Below, piece by piece: positions 1 to 5,421 of a DNA stretch of 8,076 nucleotides; the stretch's first letter is position 1, and the number at the start of each line of letters is the position of its first letter. The position numbers and the translations under genes were made by a program. The notes under the pieces are model-generated. The model worked only from the letters and a program-made list of their open reading frames with translations, did no database searches and was not told where the DNA came from. This DNA is from Planctomycetota bacterium (GTDB taxonomy: Bacteria; Planctomycetota; PUPC01; DSUN01): positions 1-8,076 of the forward strand of contig VGYW01000377.1 of the NCBI GenBank assembly GCA_016872875.1. The letters run 5' to 3'.

Positions 1-11
1 ATGCGATAAAT

Positions 12-57
12 CCCAGGGGGTCTGGGGGACTGGTCCCCCAGAGGCGAGTTCGCCTTT
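12..57 (+). terminator. Tandem hairpins, possible terminator of an upstream unit
   Basis: A perfect 10-base inverted repeat, TCTGGGGGAC at 21-30 and GTCCCCCAGA at 33-42, is followed directly by GGCGA (43-47) / TCGCC (50-54) and a short TTT. A competing stem CCCAG (12-16) / CTGGG (22-26) would exclude the first hairpin. Two strong GC hairpins with a short T run, lying before a gene that has its own ribosome site, fit transcription termination of whatever lies to the left. The T-tract is weak, so a REP-like dispersed repeat is an alternative. Confidence 0.4.
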
Positions 58-140
58 GCGTTCCCGCGGCGCGGAGAGCGTCGCCCGGGGAGGCTCAAGA
101 ACTTAGGACGTTCCCCATGTCTTTGTAGGAGAGGACCGCA

Positions 141-1211
141 ATGACCAGCCAGGAACGCTATCGGGCCGTGACGCACTACCAGCGCTTCGACCGCCTCTTC
201 CGCCACGAGATGGGGCCTTACCCAGAAACGCTGAAACGCTGGCAGAACGAGGGCCTGCCACGCGACGACTCCTACCAGCGCATCGCAGGCTACGACCGCT
301 TCGAGACCGCGCCCGTCAACGTCGGCCTCGCCTGGGGCTTCGATTACGAGACGCTCCAAACGACCGCCGAATACGAGGTCTACCGCGACGGCGACGGGGT
401 GATCAAGAAGAAGCTCCGCGACGTCCCGCCCCCCGCCATGCCCCAATACGTCGAGTTCCCCCTCAAGGACCGCGAGACGTGGAAGACCATCTTCCTCCCC
501 CGCCTGAACCCCGACAGCCCGAACCGCATCTCCATGCACTGGGCGTCGCTGGTCAAGCAGTACGCCGTCCGCGACTTCCCCCTCGGCGTCTCCGCAGGCT
601 CCATCTTCGGCTGGATTCGAAACTGGATGGGCGTCGAAAACGTCGCCGTCATGCTCTACGACGACCCCGCATTCGTCCAGGAGATGATGGACACCATCGG
701 CGACCTCGTGGTCGAGGTCCTCAAGAAGGTCGTCTTCGACGTGCAGTTCGACTTCGCCGTGATGTGGGAGGACATGGCCTACAAGACCGCCTCGCTCATC
801 TCCCCGCGCCACGTCCGCGCGATGATGCTGCCCAACTACCGCAAGATCACCGACCTCCTCCACAAGGCGGGAGTTGACACCGTGATGCTCGACAGCGACG
901 GCAACGTGGAGGAGCTCATCCCCCTCTGGCTCGAGGCCGGCGTGAACTACATTTACCCGATGGAGGTTGCGGCGGGGATGGACGTTGTGGCCTTGCGGAA
1001 GAAGTTCGGCCGCGACCTCATCATCGGCGGCGGCATGGACAAGCGCGTCCTCGCCTGGGGCGACCGCGCGGCCATTGACGCCATGATTGACGAAAAGCGC
1101 GACCTCATCCTCGGCGGCGGCTACATCCCCGGCTGCGACCACGCCATCCCGCCCGACATCTCCTGGGCCAACTTCCTCCACTACCGCGACAAGCTGGTCT
1201 CGATTGCCTGA
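141..1211 (+). CDS. Uroporphyrinogen decarboxylase (URO-D) family protein, methyltransferase-like
   Basis: The 356-residue protein resembles the MtaA/CmuA/URO-D-like branch common in environmental bacteria, not the haem enzyme HemE. Recognisable parts are the strand VDTVMLDSDGN (residues 245-255), the following EELIPLWLEAGVN and YPMEVAAGMDVVALRKKFG segments, the GGGMDKR loop, and the terminal GGGYIPGCDHAIPPDISW block (325-342) with Cys332 and His334. In characterised relatives these TIM barrels move methyl groups between corrinoid proteins and thiols, with His/Cys binding zinc; the substrate here cannot be told. The start at 141 is supported by AGGAGAGG at 127-134. No corrinoid protein or partner methyltransferase is adjacent. 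The 3' end is duplicated downstream (1979-2092), which suggests that a paralogue once stood beside it. Family assignment is firm; enzymatic role is inferred. Confidence 0.88.
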   Translation: MTSQERYRAVTHYQRFDRLFRHEMGPYPETLKRWQNEGLPRDDSYQRIAGYDRFETAPVNVGLAWGFDYETLQTTAEYEVYRDGDGVIKKKLRDVPPPAMPQYVEFPLKDRETWKTIFLPRLNPDSPNRISMHWASLVKQYAVRDFPLGVSAGSIFGWIRNWMGVENVAVMLYDDPAFVQEMMDTIGDLVVEVLKKVVFDVQFDFAVMWEDMAYKTASLISPRHVRAMMLPNYRKITDLLHKAGVDTVMLDSDGNVEELIPLWLEAGVNYIYPMEVAAGMDVVALRKKFGRDLIIGGGMDKRVLAWGDRAAIDAMIDEKRDLILGGGYIPGCDHAIPPDISWANFLHYRDKLVSIA

Positions 1212-1232
1212 GATGTCTGGGCCGCCTCTTGC

Positions 1233-1261
1233 TTGACTGCCCGATACCCTCTTGCTACAAT
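1233..1261 (+). promoter_or_regulatory. Sigma70-like promoter for antitoxin/protease operon
   Basis: TTGACT at 1233-1238 and TACAAT at 1256-1261 are separated by exactly 17 bases, and TGC just before the -10 hexamer makes an extended -10. It lies 22 bases after the URO-D stop. Transcription would begin near 1268, upstream of the ATG at 1324, which argues against using the in-frame TTG at 1252 as a start. Confidence 0.7.
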
Positions 1262-1323
1262 TCCGGCAAGGGGGATGTGCACGATGGCTGCCGCCATCGC
1301 GCGGCAATCACGGGACGCTTGAC

Positions 1324-1539
1324 ATGAGCATCCAGACGTTTGAGGGCATAGTCGAGAAGGGCGCGATTCGGCTCCCCGGCAATCTGACCCTCCCCGAGAA
1401 GACGAGGGTCTACGTGATCATCCCCGATGCGGAGGCCGGCCCCCGAGCGCGCGTGCGCAGCCCGCGGCTCGCCCACCCGCAGCAAGCCAGGGACTTTGCA
1501 AAGCAGGTCATTAGGGTCGCGCCCGATGCCAAGGTATGA
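1324..1539 (+). CDS. AF2212/DUF104-like antitoxin-type small protein
   Basis: The 71-residue protein has the layout of the AF2212-like (DUF104) family: a strand-turn-strand start TFEGIVEKGAIRLPGNL (residues 5-21), then LPEKTRVYVIIPD (23-35), matching the usual 'EGIVENGxIxL...LPEGTRVxV' pattern. The second half is rich in Arg and Ala and ends in a short helix (QQARDFAKQVIRV). Such proteins usually precede VapC-type toxins and are treated as antitoxins, possibly DNA-binding. Here the next gene is instead a retropepsin-like protease whose start overlaps this stop by 14 bases, so the two are co-translated. The ATG at 1324 is chosen because it begins the conserved domain and lies after the promoter; GGGA at 1312-1315 is a weak ribosome site. 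The antitoxin role is inferred from family resemblance only. Confidence 0.65.
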   Translation: MSIQTFEGIVEKGAIRLPGNLTLPEKTRVYVIIPDAEAGPRARVRSPRLAHPQQARDFAKQVIRVAPDAKV

Positions 1540-1912
1540 CGCCTCGCGCTTCGATCCCCCAGCGCCGGTTGCCGAAGTGAGGCTGATCAACCCCGGCCAG
1601 AGGAACTCCGTCCCAGGGGTTCCGATGCTGGTGGACACCGGGGCAGACGTCACACTGCTGCCCTCCGCGGCAGTCGAGCGCCTTGGCGTTCTCCCGATAC
1701 CCGGCCTGCGCTACGAGTTGGCCGCCTTCGACGGGACCACGAGCTTCGCACCCGTGGTCGAGCTGGACATGGTCTTCCTTGGCAGGGCGTTCCGGGGCCG
1801 CTATCTCCTGATCGCGCAAGAGCACGGCATCCTGGGTCGTGATGTTCTCAACCACGCTGCCCTGCTGCTGGATGGCCCGCGGCAGCAATGGTCGGAACAA
1901 GCGCCGACCTGA
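1526..1912 (+). CDS. Retropepsin-like (clan AA) aspartic protease
   Basis: The 128-residue protein carries the two hallmarks of single-domain retropepsin-like proteases: LVDTGADVTLLP (residues 35-46) with catalytic Asp37, and the hydrophobic-hydrophobic-Gly segment GILGRDVLN (101-109). The stretch around YELAAFDGTT (63-72) sits where the flap is expected. Family members act as homodimers, each chain giving one Asp. No signal peptide or membrane segment is visible, so it should act in the cytoplasm. The start at 1526 has AGGG at 1513-1516 and overlaps the preceding small gene by 14 bases. The first 15 residues fall before the domain, so a slightly later start is possible. The substrate is unknown; the overlapping antitoxin-like partner is an attractive candidate for target or regulator, but this is inference. 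Confidence 0.82.
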   Translation: MPRYDASRFDPPAPVAEVRLINPGQRNSVPGVPMLVDTGADVTLLPSAAVERLGVLPIPGLRYELAAFDGTTSFAPVVELDMVFLGRAFRGRYLLIAQEHGILGRDVLNHAALLLDGPRQQWSEQAPT

Positions 1913-1978
1913 GACACTCACACCTGTGCGGGGCAAGTATGCTGGAGGCCAGCGCAGGAGCAGCACAGCTCTGCCAGA

Positions 1979-2092
1979 CGCGACCTGATGCTCGATGGCG
2001 GCTACTTCCCCGGCTGCGGCCACGCCATCCCGCCCGACATCTCCTGGCCCAACTTCCTCCACTACCGCGAGAAACTGGCCTCGATCGCGTGA
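1979..2092 (+). pseudogene. 3' relic of a second URO-D-family gene
   Basis: These 114 bases match the last 114 bases of the intact URO-D-family gene (1098-1211) without gaps. By hand count 12 positions differ, about 89% identity. Translation in the matching frame gives 37 codons plus stop with 7 amino-acid changes, including GCDHAIPP becoming GCGHAIPP and WANF becoming WPNF. No start codon or ribosome site would make this a protein, and upstream of about 1976 similarity stops abruptly. It is best read as the remnant of a tandem paralogue whose body was deleted or replaced, or as the displaced 3' end left by an insertion. Confidence 0.8.
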
Positions 2093-2118
2093 GGTTCCAA
2101 GAATGGGCGCAGAATCTA

Positions 2119-2147
2119 TTGAAAACGGTTCTCGGCCCTGCTATATT
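2119..2147 (+). promoter_or_regulatory. Sigma70-like extended -10 promoter for ABC-3C operon
   Basis: TTGAAA at 2119-2124 and TATATT at 2142-2147 are spaced by 17 bases, with TGC directly before the -10. It lies 26 bases after the URO-D relic and about 65 bases before the TTG start of the HNH gene. It is the only good promoter seen for the three-gene operon, leaving a leader of roughly 60 nucleotides. The leader shows no clear riboswitch-like fold by eye. Confidence 0.75.
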
Positions 2148-2202
2148 GAGGCACGAACAGCGGCGGGGCCGCGGTCCGCGCGGTTCGTAGCATCGGACTG
2201 TG

Positions 2203-2210
2203 AGGTGGAG
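2203..2210 (+). promoter_or_regulatory. Ribosome-binding site deciding a TTG start
   Basis: AGGTGGAG at 2203-2210 precedes the TTG at 2213. The AGGTGG part is spaced 4 bases from the start, rather close. No in-frame ATG or GTG occurs before the conserved YRQRDLNLLF region of the HNH protein, so the rare TTG start is the best choice. A weak start could keep effector levels low. Confidence 0.5.
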
Positions 2211-2212
2211 CC

Positions 2213-2971
2213 TTGGTTAGACGCAGGCGCTATCGCCAACGCGATCTGAACCTGCTCTTCGCATATTCGGCTGGCTACTGCGCATTCCCCAATTGTGGGA
2301 CTCGGTGTATCGCCAATGCCACCGAGATGGACCGTGAAGCCATATTCGGCGAAATCGCGCACATCGTGGCGCATGGTGACCGGGGGCCGAGGTGTGACCC
2401 AGACTTCCCCAACGAACTCAGGGACAGGCACGAGAACCTAATCCTGCTGTGCGCGAATCACCACGCAATCGTTGACGCGCAGGACAGCACGTATACGACT
2501 GAGGACTTGCGGTCATGGAAAGCAGCACAGGCGGACAGGGGGACCAAGCGCCTGAGCAGCGAGATGCCGAGTGTCGGGTTTGCCGAGCTTCAGGTAGTTT
2601 GCGATGCGCTCCTTGGCGCGCCGGCACCGGAAGTCGTGGACCTCTCTTTGGCCACCCCGCGCGAGAAGATGGACCGCAATAGACTCACTAACCGGTCCGG
2701 ATTCCTCCTGACCACGGGCCTGGCGAAGGCGAAGGAAGTGCAGCGGTTCGTGGATGGAGAGGCCGCCCTAGATCCAGGCTTCCCTGAGCGCTTGAAAGCG
2801 CGGTTCACGCAGGAGTACAATCGGTTGGTGGAGCAGGGGGAAAGCGGGGACGACCTCTTCGACCTACTTGTCGGTTTCGCGGGTCGAGGGTCGTCTGAAC
2901 CTCGGCAACAGGCGGCGGGTGTCGCAGTGTTGACGTATCTCTTCGAGAAGTGCGAGGTGTTCGAGAGATGA
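2213..2971 (+). CDS. HNH endonuclease effector with ABC-3C C-terminal domain
   Basis: The 252-residue protein has an N-terminal HNH nuclease of the beta-beta-alpha-metal class: zinc-knuckle half YCAFPNC (Cys23, Cys28), the strand EIAHIVAHGDRG with His50, then HENLILLCANHHAIVD (73-88) with Asn75, Cys80, His83 and His84. A basic N-terminus (RRRRYRQR) could contact DNA. After a linker, residues about 145-252 match the C-terminal domain of effectors in ABC-three-component systems (CTD7, number from memory), with the typical SGDDLFDLLVGFA and the closing AVLTYLFEKCEVFER. In these systems the C-terminal domain is thought to dock the effector to the middle component and ATPase, and the nuclease is the weapon. 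Its stop overlaps the next start (ATGA). Domain calls are strong; nucleic-acid target and trigger are unknown. Confidence 0.88.
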   Translation: MVRRRRYRQRDLNLLFAYSAGYCAFPNCGTRCIANATEMDREAIFGEIAHIVAHGDRGPRCDPDFPNELRDRHENLILLCANHHAIVDAQDSTYTTEDLRSWKAAQADRGTKRLSSEMPSVGFAELQVVCDALLGAPAPEVVDLSLATPREKMDRNRLTNRSGFLLTTGLAKAKEVQRFVDGEAALDPGFPERLKARFTQEYNRLVEQGESGDDLFDLLVGFAGRGSSEPRQQAAGVAVLTYLFEKCEVFER

Positions 2972-3195
2972 TCCTGCCGACGAAACACGTCACGCCGCCG
3001 CACTCGCTCATAGCCGTGGGCGCCATGCTCCTCGCGGAGCTAGGTGAACCATGCACTGTCTCTCGCTTGTGGCACCGCGTTCGGGCACGTCCGGAGGTGC
3101 GGACCTTCCAGCGCTTCGTCCTGGTGCTGGATATGCTCTTCGCGCTTGGTGCCGTTGACTACGAGGATGGACTGCTGAGGAGGCGCAGGCCATGA
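2968..3195 (+). CDS. ABC-3C middle component, MC6 type
   Basis: The 75-residue protein starts MILPTKHVTPPHSLIAVGA, ends with a LGAVDYEDGLLRR wing, and has TVSRLWHRVRA and FVLVLDMLFALG helices between. This is the layout of the ABC-3C middle component 6 family, a small winged helix that links the effector to the ATPase. The start ATG at 2968 shares ATGA with the HNH stop and its own stop shares ATGA with the ATPase start, so all three genes are translationally coupled and likely made in set ratio. A GTG at 2950 would add six residues not seen in relatives, so it was not chosen. Assignment rests on remembered family pattern plus perfect context. It is too small to be an enzyme. Confidence 0.82.
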   Translation: MILPTKHVTPPHSLIAVGAMLLAELGEPCTVSRLWHRVRARPEVRTFQRFVLVLDMLFALGAVDYEDGLLRRRRP

Positions 3196-4949
3196 TCCGA
3201 GCGGTCCGCTGCGACCAGCCCAGCTTCCGGGATGTCCACCTGTCCCCCGGCTTCAACGTCATCATGGCCGACCGCACCAAGGAATCCACGAAACAGGATA
3301 CCAGAAATGGTCTGGGGAAGTCGAGCCTCATCGAGATCATCCACTTCTGCCTTGGCTCTACGCTGGAACAAGGGGAGAGCCTGGGCCAGGAGCCATTGAG
3401 GGGCTGGACATTCACGTTGGATCTGACCCTCGCGGGAAGGGAACTGTCCGTCAGCCGCAATACAGCGGAGCGGAACCAAGTCCTCTTGCGGGGCGACACG
3501 GCCGACTGGTTCCCAGGCAGCGGGGCTAGGACGCTGGAGGGGCTGGGGACAGAAACGGTCGTCAATGTAAGCGAATGGAATGCGCTGCTTGGGCACCTTC
3601 TGTTTGCGCTCCCTCGCGAGGCACCAGAGGCTAAGTACAAGCCGTCGTACCGTAGCCTCATCTCCTACTTCATCCGCCGAGGAAGGGACGCATTCAGCTC
3701 TCCGTTTGACCATCACAGGAAACACAGCGAGTGGGACAAACAACTCCACAATGCTTTCCTCCTGGGCTTGGCTTGGGAAGACGCCCGGGACTGGCAGGTA
3801 CTTAAGGATAAGGAGAAAGTGCTCAATGACCTGAAGCGGGCCGCAGCCGCAGGCATGATGCCTGATATGCTCGGCACCATGGGTGAACTCGAAGCGAGGA
3901 AGGTGCAGCTCCAGAGCCAGCTTCGGGAGCAGCGAGACGCCCTGAGTGGGTTCAGAGTTCACCCACAGTACAGGGAGATCGAGCAAACCGCGAATGCGCT
4001 GACACAGGAGATCCACGATCTCTCGAATGACAACGCCCAGGACAGGCAGCTACTTGCGTTGTACCAGTCAAGCGTGGAGGAAGAGCACCCTCCGAGCCAG
4101 GATGACGTTGCTAGAGTGTATGAAGAGGCCGGTGTTGTGTTCTCGTCCGCCCTGAGACGGCGGCTTGAGGATGTGCTCGCCTTTCATACGACACTCCTCT
4201 CGAACAGGCGGTCGTTCCTGGCCCGCGAGATCGAACGTCTCCTTCACGCCATCCAGTCCCGCGAAGAAGCCATTCGGGAGAAATCGGACAGGCGAGCCGA
4301 ACATATGGGGATTCTGAGGACTCACGGCGCGCTGGAGGAGCACTCGCGGCTTCAGTCGCGAGCAACGGCCACGGAGGCCGAACTGAGAGACGTGACGGCG
4401 CGCATTGACAACCTGCACAGGTTCAATGAAGGTGCGAGTTCACTTCGTATGGAGAAGGAGGCCCTCTACCAGAGGGCGGACGCCGACTATCGTGAGCGCG
4501 CGGAGGCCCGCCGGCGAGCGATCGAGTTGTTCAATGCTAACTCGCAGGCCCTGCACAGCTTAACGGGCACGCTAGTCATTGATGTAACGCAGACTGGATT
4601 CAGGTTCGACGTACGGATCGAGCGTTCGAGGAGTCATGGCGTAGGCAGTATGAAGATCTTCTGCTATGACCTGATGCTCGCGGAGCTATGGGCAGGGCGC
4701 GAGGCCACGCCGGGCATTCTGGTTCACGATAGCACCATCTTCGACGGAGTGGACGAGAGGCAGATTGCGCACGCGCTTGAACTCGCTGCCGCGAAGTCAG
4801 CGGCGGGCGGTTTTCAGTACCTGTGCGCCTTGAACTCGGATCGCGTTCCGTGGAGCGAGTTCTCCTCCGGCTTTTCTCTGGATCCATATGTCAGGTTGCG
4901 ACTCACTGATGCAACCACTGACGGCGGGTTGCTTGGGATACGTTTTTGA
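3192..4949 (+). CDS. ABC-3C ATPase, DUF2326 SMC/Rad50-like
   Basis: The 585-residue protein is an SMC/Rad50-like ABC ATPase split by a long coiled coil. The N-terminal lobe has the P-loop NGLGKSSLIEIIHFCLG (residues 39-55, Lys43); the first glycine of a textbook Walker A is Thr37. The coiled coil runs about 205-290 and 335-445, rich in Glu/Arg/Leu with a turn near 290-330. The C-terminal lobe holds a signature-like SRSHGVGS (479-486), Walker B GILVHDS (508-514, Asp513) and D-loop DGVDERQ (518-524), then ends RLRLTDATTDGGLLGIRF (568-585), typical of DUF2326. In ABC-3C systems this ATPase probably senses invading or unusual DNA and controls the effector. It is full length. No terminator with a T run follows. 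Codon use includes many AGG/AGA arginine codons, unlike the flanking metabolic genes. Confidence 0.88.
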   Translation: MIRAVRCDQPSFRDVHLSPGFNVIMADRTKESTKQDTRNGLGKSSLIEIIHFCLGSTLEQGESLGQEPLRGWTFTLDLTLAGRELSVSRNTAERNQVLLRGDTADWFPGSGARTLEGLGTETVVNVSEWNALLGHLLFALPREAPEAKYKPSYRSLISYFIRRGRDAFSSPFDHHRKHSEWDKQLHNAFLLGLAWEDARDWQVLKDKEKVLNDLKRAAAAGMMPDMLGTMGELEARKVQLQSQLREQRDALSGFRVHPQYREIEQTANALTQEIHDLSNDNAQDRQLLALYQSSVEEEHPPSQDDVARVYEEAGVVFSSALRRRLEDVLAFHTTLLSNRRSFLAREIERLLHAIQSREEAIREKSDRRAEHMGILRTHGALEEHSRLQSRATATEAELRDVTARIDNLHRFNEGASSLRMEKEALYQRADADYRERAEARRRAIELFNANSQALHSLTGTLVIDVTQTGFRFDVRIERSRSHGVGSMKIFCYDLMLAELWAGREATPGILVHDSTIFDGVDERQIAHALELAAAKSAAGGFQYLCALNSDRVPWSEFSSGFSLDPYVRLRLTDATTDGGLLGIRF

Positions 4950-4981
4950 CGGTCGAGCCTTCTCCATCGTGTTCCGCGGGG

Positions 4982-5032
4982 CCCAGGCCTCACTTGTTTC
5001 GAGTGAAGCCGCCCGGCCTCGCATAGCCTGGG
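4982..5032. terminator. Nested hairpin between convergent genes, possible bidirectional terminator
   Basis: CCCAGGC (4982-4988) pairs perfectly with GCCTGGG (5026-5032), and inside it TCACT (4990-4994) pairs with AGTGA (5002-5006) around a TGTTTCG loop. The element lies between the ABC ATPase stop and the convergent zinc-finger gene, where a shared terminator is expected. There is no U tract on either strand, so the call is weak. Confidence 0.3.
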
Positions 5033-5047
5033 TAAGGGGCGGGCCGC

Positions 5048-5305
5048 TCAACGGGCTGGCTCCGGTTCGGGGAGGCGGTAGGCGGGGACCTGGATGACGT
5101 GGTCGGGGGGCGTTTCGCCGGCGACGATACGGTCAATCGCTTTGGCGACTTGCGGGAGGATGACTTTCTGGGAGCACTGCTGGCAGACGCCGACGGGGAC
5201 GTTTTCGATAAGGTGCAGCTTACCGTGCTGCCACAGATGCCTGGTGATTCGTTGCTCCTTGGCCTCGCCACCGCAGAAGTGGCAGTCGGAATAGCTTTGG
5301 GCCAT
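5048..5305 (-). CDS. YgiT-type zinc-finger protein, orphan
   Basis: The 85-residue protein has two paired cysteine motifs, CHFC (Cys8, Cys11) and CQQC (Cys41, Cys44), separated by a basic strand-rich segment ending in VPVGVC. This is the YgiT/MqsA-N-like zinc finger. A short helical tail (VAKAIDRIVAG) and a proline-rich end follow, and there is no helix-turn-helix domain as in full MqsA. In many genomes such small proteins sit beside a DUF4258 or RelE-like toxin gene and act as antitoxin. No toxin gene is visible on either side here: downstream is the convergent ABC ATPase, upstream is a non-coding repeat array. The start at 5305 is fixed by a perfect AGGAGG (plus-strand 5313-5318) spaced 7 bases. 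Family call is good; function is unknown. Confidence 0.82.
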   Translation of the reverse strand: MAQSYSDCHFCGGEAKEQRITRHLWQHGKLHLIENVPVGVCQQCSQKVILPQVAKAIDRIVAGETPPDHVIQVPAYRLPEPEPAR

Positions 5306-5357
5306 GGCCCGCCCTCCTAGCGATTCCGGGTCCGTTCGCCCCGCCGCTCGTCGTCGG

Positions 5358-5405
5358 CGTGCAAGGAGAGCTCTCGCGGGAAGGACTCCCGGAGTCCTTA
5401 TCACG
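5358..5405. repeat. Compound inverted repeat upstream of zinc-finger gene
   Basis: AAGGACTCC (5381-5389) and GGAGTCCTT (5391-5399) form a perfect 9-base inverted repeat around one base. Next to it GAGAGCTCTC (5366-5375) is a 10-base palindrome. An alternative outer stem is possible: CGTG (5358-5361) plus AAGGA (5363-5367) with TCCTT (5395-5399) plus CACG (5402-5405). The element lies 50-100 bases before the zinc-finger start on its coding strand, so an operator or attenuator-like leader is possible. No promoter is recognisable nearby. Confidence 0.45.
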
Positions 5406-5421
5406 GGGGGGCGGCCGGCTG

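Noticed and set aside
1252..1323. In-frame TTG start 24 codons before the antitoxin-like ATG
   Set aside because: It lies inside the promoter, four bases before the -10 hexamer, and the added residues do not resemble the family.
1511..2062. 183-codon open frame on the minus strand
   Set aside because: It covers the aspartic protease gene and the URO-D relic on the opposite strand and has no known domain or ribosome site.
1098..2092. Long terminal repeats of a retroelement around the retropepsin gene
   Set aside because: The direct repeats are the coding 3' ends of a URO-D-family gene. There is no reverse transcriptase, primer-binding site or integrase, and bacterial single-domain retropepsins are common without retroelements.
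3159..4016. 285-codon open frame on the minus strand
   Set aside because: It lies fully opposite the MC6 end and the ABC ATPase, has no recognisable domain, and the plus-strand genes have clear motifs and coupled starts.
4950..5047. Rho-independent terminator with a T tract
   Set aside because: Hairpins are present but no T run follows on either strand, so only a weak terminator call was made.
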